This document shows, piece by piece, positions 17,972 to 30,523 of a stretch of 64,000 bases of DNA. Location of the stretch: the NCBI RefSeq assembly GCF_008065115.1, contig NZ_CP042913.1, positions 2,826,338 to 2,890,337 of the forward strand, in the 5' to 3' direction. The notes beneath the pieces were generated by a model. The model searched no databases and was not told the origin of the DNA. It was given only the letters and a program-made list of their open reading frames with translations. A program made the translations under genes and the position numbers. Position 1 is the first letter of the stretch. Every line of letters starts with the position of its first letter. Source of the stretch: Bythopirellula goksoeyrii (lineage in GTDB: Bacteria > Planctomycetota > Planctomycetia > Pirellulales > Lacipirellulaceae).

Positions 17972-17989
17972 CTACTGGTCGTCCAGTAG
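17972..17989. promoter_or_regulatory. Putative BlaI-type operator 1
   Basis: CTACTGGTCGTCCAGTAG is a dyad with a 7-bp half-site CTACTGG and its complement. A second, almost identical copy lies 32 bp away centre to centre, about three helical turns. Both lie upstream of the BlaI-family gene, as expected for self-regulation. Confidence 0.65.
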
Positions 17990-18003
17990 GTTCTTCGCTC
18001 ATT

Positions 18004-18021
18004 CTACTGGTTGACCAGTAG
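18004..18021. promoter_or_regulatory. Putative BlaI-type operator 2
   Basis: CTACTGGTTGACCAGTAG matches operator 1 at 16 of 18 positions and its dyad extends to 8 bp per arm. The pair with operator 1 suggests two repressor dimers on the same face of the helix, controlling the blaI/blaR1-like operon. Confidence 0.65.
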
Positions 18022-18061
18022 GTGTCAAGAAAGAATTTGAGAATTGTTCAGAAAAGTGTAG

Positions 18062-18143
18062 GCCGGAACAAGCCGTGCGCAGTTCCGGCAATGCGAATCA
18101 GATTGTGATGGCCCGCCGGAACAGCGTTAACGCTCGTTCCGGC
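18062..18143. repeat. Two GCCGGAAC-ended palindromes
   Basis: GCCGGAAC/GTTCCGGC frames two hairpins: 18062-18089, and 18115-18143. The second encloses the perfect palindrome AGCGTTAACGCT. They lie between the operators and the end of the nuclease gene. They differ in sequence from the CCGGAGG elements but share the CCGG-rich design, and could reduce read-through from either side. Confidence 0.65.
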
Positions 18144-18162
18144 TTACGAAGAACTCTAGCCG

Positions 18163-19458
18163 CTAACGCAGCTGGTTCGCCTGAGGTCTCGCGAGCAAGA
18201 GAAAACTGATAAGTAGCATGCAACCGGTAGCTGGTTCGGGAACAGGCGCGACCTGAACGCCCAAGTTATTGTGTTGCCGCTGCCAGATTAGATAATCTCG
18301 GCCATCGACGTCCCCGTCTCGGTCGGCGTCGCCAATGCCACGAGAGGCCCCGCTCGGGGTTCCGAAGCCAGTTTGCCAAGTGCTGAGGTCTGCCCCGTCC
18401 ACACCACGGCTGAAATTGAAATCGCTATCGGCAAAATCGAAGAGGCGAAAATCAACTACCACGGGCAAGTGATCGAAGTTGGATGAGGAATTCCCGATGG
18501 TCACATCCAGCCGTTCCAAGCCTGTAGCTAATCTTTGAGCGGAAGTCATACTCACGGTATTGAGTACGAACTTGTTGCCCACGTCCAGGGCGCTGTCAGA
18601 ATAGATTATGTAGTCGAGCCTTCCTGGATCGAAGGAGGAAAAGTCATTTCGCCATGTATAGTCAGTTGAGCCTGTTGCGTTGTGGATCGGGTGGGGATCC
18701 GTGAGAGTGCTCCCATCCCAATCGGGAGGCGAGTCGCTGCCGTAGAACCATTCTTCGTAGATGTTGCCATCAAGGAGCGTGTTGAGTGGTCCCTGTCCAC
18801 CAACAATATTGAGATCCCCCAAAATGGCAAACGGCGTACCTGGAGCTAGATTCACAAGCCCCCCTGGTGTGCGCGCATCATGAAGCCAACTGACGATCGT
18901 GTCCGACTGCTGTTGTCGGAGGGCATCCTCACTGCTCCCTACTCCGCCACAACACTTATAGTGGTTGTTCATCAAGTAAAAATCAGAGGGAAACTGATCG
19001 TCAGGTAAATCCACCAACGCAATGGCTTGGGATTTGTTGCCTCCAGGATTCGTATTAGTACGTTTTAGCGACAGAGGATATTTGCTAACGATCACATTGT
19101 CGCCACCCATGTGGACATACCACGAGGCACCACCAGCGAGCGGAGCGACGGTATTCATGAGGTTCAGAAGCTCAAGGTCCGTTTTTGGAGGGTCTTCACC
19201 ATAAGGAAAGCCAATCTCTTGAAGATTCAGAAGATCAGGATCAAGCGCATTCACTACCCGTGCAAACTTGGTAGCCTGCACAGCATCGCGATCGGGGAAG
19301 ATGCTGTCCCACAACACATTGTAAGACACCACGCGCAAATCGGTCGTCTGCTGACGATCAATGAATGTCCCCGTGTTGCCCAACGCACAATCATGGGGTT
19401 GTTGCCAAAAAATACAGGCTAAGAATCCCCAACTAGCAAACCTACTCAAGATATTCAT
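18163..19458 (-). CDS. Secreted endonuclease/exonuclease/phosphatase protein with dockerin-like segment and PEP-CTERM tail
   Basis: A 431-residue protein with a signal peptide (FASWGFLACIFW) and an EEP-fold catalytic domain (about 40-345). Catalytic motifs are VSYNVLW, NLQEIG (metal-binding Glu), GDLNIVGG (Asp/Asn), LDYIIY and the final SNFDHLPVV with the catalytic His. A dockerin-like calcium-loop segment follows (DFNFSRGVDGADLSTWQ, DADRDGDVDGRDYLIWQ). The last 25 residues contain PVPEPATG plus a hydrophobic stretch, the PEP-CTERM sorting signal. The substrate may be nucleic acid or a phospholipid/phosphodiester; motifs do not decide. The protein is probably exported and anchored or processed at the cell surface. 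Confidence 0.88.
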   Translation of the reverse strand: MNILSRFASWGFLACIFWQQPHDCALGNTGTFIDRQQTTDLRVVSYNVLWDSIFPDRDAVQATKFARVVNALDPDLLNLQEIGFPYGEDPPKTDLELLNLMNTVAPLAGGASWYVHMGGDNVIVSKYPLSLKRTNTNPGGNKSQAIALVDLPDDQFPSDFYLMNNHYKCCGGVGSSEDALRQQQSDTIVSWLHDARTPGGLVNLAPGTPFAILGDLNIVGGQGPLNTLLDGNIYEEWFYGSDSPPDWDGSTLTDPHPIHNATGSTDYTWRNDFSSFDPGRLDYIIYSDSALDVGNKFVLNTVSMTSAQRLATGLERLDVTIGNSSSNFDHLPVVVDFRLFDFADSDFNFSRGVDGADLSTWQTGFGTPSGASRGIGDADRDGDVDGRDYLIWQRQHNNLGVQVAPVPEPATGCMLLISFLLLARPQANQLR

Positions 19459-19616
19459 CTAATCCTATTCTGCATATCGAACCTGGCTTAGTGACTGAGC
19501 CTCTTTGTATTTGAAAGATTGCACTCCCTATTAGGCACATTGTACTCACCAGTCGCATTTGCGATACTGACCGGCTTCATTCTAACCCGTTAAACACAGT
19601 AGTATTTACCGCAAAT

Positions 19617-23315
<3,699 letters not shown>

Positions 23316-23356
23316 ACCAACAGCCCGGGGATTGCCACCCACGTGCGTTTGGCAAG

Positions 23357-24514
23357 TTAAGGTGTTTCGGCGGGTTCCTTTTCCTGTGCCGGTTTCTCCG
23401 CTTTCTGGAAGTTGAGCGCGGCAGAGTTCATGCAGTAGCGAAGACCTGTTGGTTGGGGGCCATCGTCGAATACATGTCCTAGGTGGGCATCGCAACGCGC
23501 ACAGCGGATCTCGGTGCGAACCGAGAAGAATGATCGGTCCGAATGCTCAGTGACGTTTTTCACGTCAATGGGCTTGAAAAAACTGGGCCAGCCGGTGCCC
23601 GATTCATACTTGGTTTCCGAACTGTACAAAGGCAATCCACAGCGGACACACTTATACAGACCGGGCTTCTTGTTGTCCCAATACTCGTTCTTGAAAGGCC
23701 GCTCCGTCCCCGCCTCGGTGGTTACGTGGTATTGTTCACGGGTAAGTTTCGCTTTCCAATTGACGTTTTTCCAATCGACCTCGTCGGGGTTCTTCGCTTC
23801 CGCTTCCGTCTCTTCCATCGCGGCAATTTCCTTCCGCGTTTTTAGCTTGTCGTGAAAAACATTGCGAAACTTCTTTAGTTTCGGCTGAATCACGCGCCTG
23901 CAATAGGGTTCACGGTGGTTCAAAGCAAAGTAGTCTTGATGGTAGTCCTCGGCTGGATAGAAGGAGTCAAACTTGGTGATCTCGGTAACAATCGGATTGG
24001 AAAAAGCACCCGAGTCATCGAGTTTCTGTTTGTATTCTTCAGCCAAACGGCGTTGCTCATCATTGTGGTAGAACACGGCCGACCGATATTGCGTTCCTAC
24101 GTCCGCGCCTTGCTGATTCAAAGTTGTGGGATCGTGTGTCTTCCAGAAGACTTCGAGCAATTCTTCAAAACTAATCTCCTGGGGATCGTACTTCACTTGG
24201 ATCACTTCGGCATGCCCGGTTAGCCCGGTCGAAACTTCCTTGTACGTAGGGTCCTTGGATCTGCCGCCACTGTATCCGGAAATAGCGCTATGAACCCCCT
24301 TGAGTTCGCGAAACACCGCTTCGGTACACCAAAAACAACCATTAGCAAGTGTGGCTGTTACCAGATTCTCTATAGAGTCAGTTTTTTCTTTTTCTTGCAT
24401 ATCAGGTGTCTCCGCGAGAACGATTGGTGTAGGTTGCGAGATTAGCGCCGCCCCACCGAAGAACCCAGCTATAGCCAGGGAAAATAGTATGAATCGAGTG
24501 TTTTGCTTAGTCAT
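23357..24514 (-). CDS. msrAB: Exported bifunctional peptide methionine sulfoxide reductase MsrA/MsrB
   Basis: A 385-residue fusion that repairs oxidised methionine in proteins. A signal peptide ([17 protein letters not shown]) sends it out of the cytoplasm. The MsrA part (about 50-210) has [11 protein letters not shown] with the catalytic Cys. The MsrB part (about 245-370) has two CxxC zinc knuckles (CVRCG, CARCD), SGTGWPSF and RYCMNSAAL with the catalytic Cys. Both S- and R-epimers of methionine sulfoxide should thus be reduced. It stands alone and converges with metH, ending 41 bp from it. The electron donor in the periplasm is not encoded nearby. Confidence 0.95.
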   Translation of the reverse strand: MTKQNTRFILFSLAIAGFFGGAALISQPTPIVLAETPDMQEKEKTDSIENLVTATLANGCFWCTEAVFRELKGVHSAISGYSGGRSKDPTYKEVSTGLTGHAEVIQVKYDPQEISFEELLEVFWKTHDPTTLNQQGADVGTQYRSAVFYHNDEQRRLAEEYKQKLDDSGAFSNPIVTEITKFDSFYPAEDYHQDYFALNHREPYCRRVIQPKLKKFRNVFHDKLKTRKEIAAMEETEAEAKNPDEVDWKNVNWKAKLTREQYHVTTEAGTERPFKNEYWDNKKPGLYKCVRCGLPLYSSETKYESGTGWPSFFKPIDVKNVTEHSDRSFFSVRTEIRCARCDAHLGHVFDDGPQPTGLRYCMNSAALNFQKAEKPAQEKEPAETP

Positions 24515-24680
24515 CTAGAACCTCCGCAAAAGGGAATCGAGAGTCTACGCGGCGCTCTGCCACCTTAGCTTTAGACGCCGTAAACTGATCATTCTTACGG
24601 ATTATATCCCCAGAACAGGGAAAAGTCACACCGATTTCAGCAAAAGGCACATCGAGTGTGCATGTCATTAAACTGGACGC

Positions 24681-25499
24681 TTATTCAGAACGAACCAAGA
24701 TCGAGCGCTCACCGTCGTTCACGCGCCCCGGGCGAGCTGGAGGAGCTTGTGGCTTAGGGGGAGGCAACTGCTCGGCCGTACTTTCCGTTATGTCGCTTGG
24801 ACCCGGGCCCGCAGGCGCATCGGAGGTCTCTGCAGCATTGCCCAGCTTTGGACCGACTGTGCGATTGGCCAGCTCGGCCAAAATTCCCCGCGTCTGGGCA
24901 AAGCTCGCCAGGCTCGATATTTGAGAGAATGCTGGGTTCTTGGCCACGCGATTAAACCGATCCAGGGAGACTTCTAGTGCATCTGGATCCACTGCCTGTT
25001 CGTCGACGACTTCGGGCGGCAACTCGAGAAACCCTTGCCAGCTCTCTGCCGAGCTGAATTGGTTTAACTCGTTCTGCAAGGCGCCATCGACATTAGCCAG
25101 CGCAGTCTGCAAGCCATCCATGTCTAAAGCAGCCAAGTCAGCAATTGAAAAATTGGGAATCAGGGGTGCTCGTGTCGCAGTCGCCTGCCTCAAACCAGAT
25201 GCAGCCCGACGCGAGGCTAAATCTCTCGCCGGTGCTCCAGCTTCCTTCGCATCAGGAGACGCCGGTGTAGGCTGTTTGTCTTCCTGGGCGACGAGGTCCT
25301 CTTGAGCCCGAAGTCGCCTTGCCAGTAGTCCCCGCAGGCGCGGAATCGGAGCGGCAGCAGGATCTCCTGGTGTGGCCTCGGGCGCCAAAGCTGCCGCGCG
25401 ACGCTCACGCAGCCGACGAATGATCTGACCTTCCACCTGGGATACCAGGAGAGTGTGAGAAAACAACAATAGTAGAATACATGCAAAACGGCGAGACAT
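24681..25499 (-). CDS. Secreted protein of unknown function, Ala/Arg/Pro-rich
   Basis: This 272-residue protein has a clear signal peptide (ACILLLLFSHTLLVSQVEG) followed by an Arg/Ala-rich part (RRLRERRAAALAPEA, LLARRLRAQ) and a more ordered helical middle (about 120-210). The tail is Pro-rich (PPPKPQAPPARPG). I recognise no domain. Its length, signal peptide and amino-acid balance argue that it is real. It stands alone, 166 bp before msrAB on the same strand, and could share its transcript. Confidence 0.65.
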   Translation of the reverse strand: MSRRFACILLLLFSHTLLVSQVEGQIIRRLRERRAAALAPEATPGDPAAAPIPRLRGLLARRLRAQEDLVAQEDKQPTPASPDAKEAGAPARDLASRRAASGLRQATATRAPLIPNFSIADLAALDMDGLQTALANVDGALQNELNQFSSAESWQGFLELPPEVVDEQAVDPDALEVSLDRFNRVAKNPAFSQISSLASFAQTRGILAELANRTVGPKLGNAAETSDAPAGPGPSDITESTAEQLPPPKPQAPPARPGRVNDGERSILVRSE

Positions 25500-25654
25500 G
25501 GTGGAATCCCTTCACAACGAAGTTGAATGACTTGATAAGTCGGCAGGATGTTTTCGGAGGGCTCTCATTGTAGCGAATCAGGCGTCAAAAGGGCAGAGGG
25601 CTCATTCCCCTGAAAATCAGCCGATTTACCCCGAAATCCTAAGTATTGGCCCAC

Positions 25655-27166
25655 CTAAAACCCTCGACCGTCGGTGAATCCTCGGCTGCTGAACCCGGGC
25701 CTTCCTTTTTGACGCCGCTGTTCTTGCCGAATCGGACTGCGGCGTTGCATGCCACGGCGCGCCGCATTTTCAAGTGCTTGTCCAGCAATGTCCAACAGCA
25801 CTCGCATCAAGACATGGGAGAAATCCCCCTGATAATGTCGGTCCCTTCGCGTGGGGGGTTGGTCGTACCAGGGAGGAGCGAACTCCTGGGCAGATCGAAT
25901 GGCAGACCAGAGTTGGTCACGGTCGATACGGCCACGCACGAACTCTTCCAAATAGGATTCAATTGAAAAATCATAGGGGAAGTAAGAGCGGCTCGAATCG
26001 AAGTCCCCTCGATGGAACTGCTGCCAGACTGCTTGCAGATCAGAAGTGCGTTCTCTCCAAACTTGATGTTCGTGAGTCAGTTTCGAGGCTTCTTGTTTAT
26101 TCTCATTTAGTTCCTTGCCAAGCCGCACAATCTCTGCCACGATCTCGTCGTCATCGGGTTCAGGGGTCGAACGCGAGGCATTTTCCAACCGCCAGTCTTC
26201 AAGATTCGAGAGGAACACCTTCATGCGACTCACGGCTTCCTGGTAGTATTCGTTTTGCGAACCTTCCAAGGTGATAAGTTCTTGACGATGTTTATCGGTG
26301 AGCGCTTGTTGATTGGAGATCGCAGCAACCACGCGATCCCGTCGGTCGCCAACTTCCTGCCCCTCACGCATGACCGTTGTTAACCCCACCTCGTCGTCAT
26401 AGCGATCCTCGATCGCCTCGACCTGTTCCATGAGTCCGTTGAATTGGTCGCGGCGGCGGATCACTTCTTGAGCGACCAGTTCGGGTGTCACTCGAAGAAA
26501 ATCATAACTTCGCCTCGCACGTGGATACTTGATCATCTTGGCAACCCAGCCATCGAGCGTCTTCGTTAATCCCGTCTTCATGTATTCGGATGTTCCATAC
26601 GCACGATCGTGGAGATATTTGAACAGGCGACTCTTCTCATAGGAAGGCAGCTTCTCAGCGGCTTCTGACTGAATTTCCGCAACTCGTTGCTCGTTGCGAT
26701 TGAGTTCCTTCTCGGCAATGAGCGCTTCCTTACTTAATCGCTGGAACTCTTCATCTGTTTCCAAACGTTGGGCGACTACTTTCTCTAATTCTTCTCGTCG
26801 AGCCACTTTCTCATTCAGCCGCTCGGTGATTTCCTCAAGCTCCGTTTCCAGGCGTGATTCTTCGGCAGCATCGGCCTGGAGAGTTCTTTCGATTTCCCGC
26901 TCATGTCTTTGCTTCCTGCCGAGTATATCTGCGAGTTGATTACGGACTTCGCCAAAGCTCCCTGCGATAGTCTGCTGATCAATATTTGGCAAATAGTGCT
27001 GTGCCAGATGCAATAGCGATTGTCCGCGCCGTTCGACTAGCTCACTCATTGAGCGTTCGTGTTGGTTCATCGCAGATTGACATTCCAGCAGGTGATTGTT
27101 CACCCCGGAAACGGCCTGCTGGATCGCATGGCCTACCGATCTTCCCGATCGCGCATTCACACTCAT
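25655..27166 (-). CDS. Coiled-coil protein of unknown function
   Basis: The 503-residue reading starts at an ATG (27164-27166) that overlaps the stop of the upstream membrane-protein gene as ATGA. An upstream in-frame start would add an unlikely Cys-rich tail. Residues 60-190 and 260-380 are strongly charged heptad-like helices (EERLNEKVARREELEKVV-type), with a conserved-looking folded part around 180-260. The last 35 residues are basic and Gly/Arg-rich. No membrane segment or enzyme motif is seen. Coupled translation with the anchored protein upstream suggests that they form a complex. Confidence 0.72.
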   Translation of the reverse strand: MSVNARSGRSVGHAIQQAVSGVNNHLLECQSAMNQHERSMSELVERRGQSLLHLAQHYLPNIDQQTIAGSFGEVRNQLADILGRKQRHEREIERTLQADAAEESRLETELEEITERLNEKVARREELEKVVAQRLETDEEFQRLSKEALIAEKELNRNEQRVAEIQSEAAEKLPSYEKSRLFKYLHDRAYGTSEYMKTGLTKTLDGWVAKMIKYPRARRSYDFLRVTPELVAQEVIRRRDQFNGLMEQVEAIEDRYDDEVGLTTVMREGQEVGDRRDRVVAAISNQQALTDKHRQELITLEGSQNEYYQEAVSRMKVFLSNLEDWRLENASRSTPEPDDDEIVAEIVRLGKELNENKQEASKLTHEHQVWRERTSDLQAVWQQFHRGDFDSSRSYFPYDFSIESYLEEFVRGRIDRDQLWSAIRSAQEFAPPWYDQPPTRRDRHYQGDFSHVLMRVLLDIAGQALENAARRGMQRRSPIRQEQRRQKGRPGFSSRGFTDGRGF

Positions 27167-27723
27167 GTTGCCCGCTGCCCCTGTAGAGTTGCAACTGCTT
27201 GGCAGGCGGCAAGTGAGCGGGTTCCGAAAGCAGGACGGGCACACCTGCCCGTCTTCGTTTCAGCGGCCAAGAGTGGCCGTTCTACGGGCAACATGACAGC
27301 GATCAACAGGGTCCACAGCAGGGCCACAATGGCGCCGATCCCAATTGCCCACTTGATGATGGTTGCTCGTCGCACGTAGATCTGCGCCATGAGCACTGAG
27401 AAGCTCCACTTGGGTTCTTCGAAAGTGTGTAGCTTGTCGTAATAGTTCTCGATTGCCGTATCGATCTGCTCGGCCGTCACCCGCTCGCCGGTCACTTTGG
27501 CCGCTTCCAGAAGTCGCTCTCTCAAACGGACTTTGATTTGGTCCAGGTTTAATTGCTCCTCGACCACATCGTGTTCTTTGCGCAGCGTCGTGGCCACGTC
27601 CATGATTCGCAGCAATTCCTCTAGGCTGAGCTGCTTTGGTTCGGTTGTGCCTATTTCCTCGGTCTTCTCGACCGGCGGATCTTGCTGTTGGGCAGGTGGT
27701 TGGGCGATTTGAATCTGTGGCAT
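27163..27723 (-). CDS. Single-pass membrane protein of unknown function
   Basis: A 186-residue protein: a Pro/Gln-rich cytoplasmic start, an acidic helical region (about 28-115, LSLEELLRIMDVATTLRKE), one hydrophobic helix (IIKWAIGIGAIVALLWTLLIA, about 122-145) and a short positively charged tail. The long N-terminal region and single helix suggest a membrane anchor with a cytoplasmic interaction domain. It overlaps the coiled-coil gene by 4 bp and is divergent from the TelA-like gene, which begins about 205 bp away. The three look like one functional group, by position only. Confidence 0.7.
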   Translation of the reverse strand: MPQIQIAQPPAQQQDPPVEKTEEIGTTEPKQLSLEELLRIMDVATTLRKEHDVVEEQLNLDQIKVRLRERLLEAAKVTGERVTAEQIDTAIENYYDKLHTFEEPKWSFSVLMAQIYVRRATIIKWAIGIGAIVALLWTLLIAVMLPVERPLLAAETKTGRCARPAFGTRSLAACQAVATLQGQRAT

Positions 27724-27928
27724 TGTGGAATGGCCGTCTAGGGAAATACTGTTTCTGATCCAACGGACTTGCTACAATCTAACGTCGTCTCCACGTAGGC
27801 AGAGATGGTCGTGAAATGGATTCCCGTCTGCGTGGTAAAGACGTAAAGACCTAATCTATCAGTTTTGAAAGCATTTTCACAACTACCATAATATCCAAAT
27901 CTCGAAACCCAGTATTGCGAGAAACTAG

Positions 27929-29143
27929 ATGGCTGCCCAAGCAACACAAAAAAAGACCGCTTCCCAGAAGTCTGAAACAAAAACCGAAAAAGGGATGCAG
28001 AAGTACCTGGACAAGGCCGTCGACGTACTCGAAAAATTTGGCATCACCAAGGACCAAGAAGTTCCTGCGGAACTGATCAAGTTGCTTGAGGAAGTACGCC
28101 ATATTGATGAACCGAAGGCACTGGCTATTGCACGTACAGTCCAGCATATGAGTGCCTTCAACAAGCTCGTGCGAGACAACGTCGAGAATATCAACGTGGG
28201 GAATCGCTATCTGGAGATCAGCCAGATGTTCGATTCGATTCGCGAAGATTCCAAGAAAATGATCGACCAACTCGACGACGGCAAAATCGGCGTCACCGAG
28301 AAGATATCCAACCTCTGGATGCGATTGAACCGCGGCACTCCGCATGCCCGTTTCGAAAACATTGTCGAAGTCTATCGCGATGTCTGCGCGGATACGAAGG
28401 ATCAGCTCAATCGCGAGCAGACGATTATGGATGGCTACATCGATTTCCGCTTTGCCCTCAAGGAAGCTGAGATTCTGGCTCGCGAATTGTTGGAGGAACA
28501 GTTGCCGCATTTGGAGAAAGCCAAGGCAGCACTTGCCACCTCCCAACAGGCAATCGACGAACACGAGGGGGATGAAAGTGAACTAGGCCGATTGGAGCTT
28601 GCCCGTGATGAAGCTCGCAATGAATTTCAGAAGCAAGACCGCCTTTACCAACTGGTCAAAGACATCTCAGAGAATCTGTCGATTGGTTATGACGTTGGTG
28701 AGACCCTGATCACCAAGCTCAAACAGACACATGATGTAAAAGACCAGGTTTATCGCCGGGCGGTTACTTTTTTTACTACCAACGAGCATGTTTTCACGAT
28801 TCTCGGCACCGTGTACACTTCGCAGCAGGGCTTGCACGAAGCGGTCGAATCGACCGAGGCCTTGAAGCGGGGCGTGAACAAGAGCCTCGAAGACGTTGCC
28901 GAATTAGGACGAGAGTTGGAACGCGAGGCCCTCAAGGCTGGCTACGGTTCGACCGTCAATGCCGAGTCACTGGAGAAATTAGTGAGGGCGATCTCAGACT
29001 ATCAGGTCGAATCATTGCAGATGATCGCTGAGCTACGCAAAGAAAGTGAAGAGAACGCCCGCGAAATCCGCAAGGTTGTCGAAGCGGGAAAGAAGCAATA
29101 TCAGGACACGCTGGCGAAGTTTGCACGGGGAGATGAGATCTGA
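27929..29143 (+). CDS. TelA/KlaA-like all-helical protein
   Basis: A 404-residue, almost wholly helical, charged protein without signal or membrane segments. Its layout resembles TelA (toxic anion resistance): helical pairs with a RFALKEAEILARELLEEQL segment, a region with VFTILGTVYTSQQGLHEA that corresponds to the TelA helix before its transition, and a final AELRKESEENAREIRKVVE helix. The similarity is by pattern, not by decisive motif. TelA-like proteins accompany tellurite and envelope-stress systems. Here the gene is divergent from the membrane/coiled-coil pair, suggesting a shared regulatory region (27724-27928). Confidence 0.6.
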   Translation: MAAQATQKKTASQKSETKTEKGMQKYLDKAVDVLEKFGITKDQEVPAELIKLLEEVRHIDEPKALAIARTVQHMSAFNKLVRDNVENINVGNRYLEISQMFDSIREDSKKMIDQLDDGKIGVTEKISNLWMRLNRGTPHARFENIVEVYRDVCADTKDQLNREQTIMDGYIDFRFALKEAEILARELLEEQLPHLEKAKAALATSQQAIDEHEGDESELGRLELARDEARNEFQKQDRLYQLVKDISENLSIGYDVGETLITKLKQTHDVKDQVYRRAVTFFTTNEHVFTILGTVYTSQQGLHEAVESTEALKRGVNKSLEDVAELGRELEREALKAGYGSTVNAESLEKLVRAISDYQVESLQMIAELRKESEENAREIRKVVEAGKKQYQDTLAKFARGDEI

Positions 29144-29281
29144 AGTTAGCCGGCGTCGTCTCAATGCCGTGCGGACTGGTACAAGTGTTCGCATCATTGA
29201 TTGCAAGCAGCTATAATGGCCCGAAGAGCTCACTCTTCGGGTGAGACAGCCAGCAAGTGCAATCCACTGCGGGACCTTGCG

Positions 29282-30490
29282 ATGAAATCTAGACTATGGC
29301 ACTTCTCTGGTAGTTATCACCACTCGTTTCGTCGGGGCACCACGCTCTTGGAACTTGCCATCGTGATGATGGTAATCGGGTTTAGTTTGTTTCTGTTGAT
29401 CCCGGCACTCTTGAAGGCCAACGAGGAATCCCGCGAACAACGCTGCTCAAACCGACTTCGTAAGATCATGAGAGGAGTGAGCTGCTACGAACGTGCCAAC
29501 GGTCGGTTTCCGCCTGGACGACAATTCCCCGATTTGACAAGAAATGGTTTCATCCTCGGCGGATATACCAGCTATTCTGGCTTCTCGCAAACGACAGAGT
29601 ATACTACAGGCTTCTACTCTGTGCACGTGTGGATTCTTCCCTATGTCGATCAGCAGGACGTTTATAAATTGATTGATTTCGAACGTGCTCAGGCCAAGCA
29701 AATGTTGTCCAACGGCCAGCCGTACAATATCAACTACGATGCCTACTCCCAGCCAATGCCTCTCTATCTCTGCCCCAGCGATCCCAATACTACGGACAAC
29801 GGCATAGGCGAAAATAATTATCGCTACAATTTCGGTGGTGAGGGGCCCGGGGCAGGAACTCGCACACAATCGATGACTCAACGTGAGCCACGCCCAAGCG
29901 ATCGCTATCATCCCGGGGGGAATGGAGCATTTACGATCGGTGAACAAGGATTAGAAATCCAGGAGTATTCAGACGGACTGTCACGAACCGTGTTCTTTTC
30001 TGAGCGTACGAAAGGTAATGCTACGGATCCTCTCCAAGTGATGGTGGACGACACGGCTATTGTCTTGTCTGGTCCTCTTGCAGTTACTATTAGCAACGAT
30101 GTGATGCTCCAGGGATGTTTGGAATACACGCCATCGCTTTCACCATTTAACTTCACGGCAGCCGGTAGATGGCCTGCCAATAGCGATTATTGCAACGGCT
30201 GGCCTTTTGCGGGCTACGACTCGACAGAGTACAACCATGTGGCTCCGCCGAACTGGGAGGGCATTGATTGTGGGGTGAGTTTTATTCCCGACACGCCGGC
30301 CGAGCACGCGATCATAGCTGCTCGCAGTCTGCATCGCGACAGCGTGAATGTTGCTTTTGGAGATGGCAGCGTGAAGGCGATCAAGGACGATGTGGACCTC
30401 ACCTTATGGCGAGCCATCGGCACGCGGAACGGTGCGGAACTTCTCCCGGGACAGCGAGGTCGCCCTGCGCGGAGAAACGGCTACCGTTAG
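29282..30490 (+). CDS. DUF1559 prepilin-like protein
   Basis: The start at 29282 gives about 402 residues and places the prepilin-type signal RRGTTLLELAIVMMVIGFSLFLL shortly after the start. The conserved Glu follows the processed residue and a hydrophobic helix follows in turn. The remainder is a DUF1559 domain ending in HRDSVNVAFGDGSVKAI, the H-X9-DG motif of this family, which is greatly expanded in planctomycetes. Such proteins are thought to be pilin-like or secretion-system pseudopilins. No other pilus gene is next to it. The upstream in-frame ATGs would add an unlikely leader. Confidence 0.88.
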   Translation: MKSRLWHFSGSYHHSFRRGTTLLELAIVMMVIGFSLFLLIPALLKANEESREQRCSNRLRKIMRGVSCYERANGRFPPGRQFPDLTRNGFILGGYTSYSGFSQTTEYTTGFYSVHVWILPYVDQQDVYKLIDFERAQAKQMLSNGQPYNINYDAYSQPMPLYLCPSDPNTTDNGIGENNYRYNFGGEGPGAGTRTQSMTQREPRPSDRYHPGGNGAFTIGEQGLEIQEYSDGLSRTVFFSERTKGNATDPLQVMVDDTAIVLSGPLAVTISNDVMLQGCLEYTPSLSPFNFTAAGRWPANSDYCNGWPFAGYDSTEYNHVAPPNWEGIDCGVSFIPDTPAEHAIIAARSLHRDSVNVAFGDGSVKAIKDDVDLTLWRAIGTRNGAELLPGQRGRPARRNGYR

Positions 30491-30523
30491 CCGATATTGC
30501 ACTTTCTTGCTTTCAACCAGTGC

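Noticed and set aside
19459-19616. Possible cobalamin or SAM riboswitch before metH
   Set aside because: Only 158 bp are available and I found no B12-box-like or SAM-type conserved core.
27851-28564. 237-residue frame antisense to the TelA-like gene
   Set aside because: Mirror of a helical coding region; the plus-strand protein has the better composition and start context.
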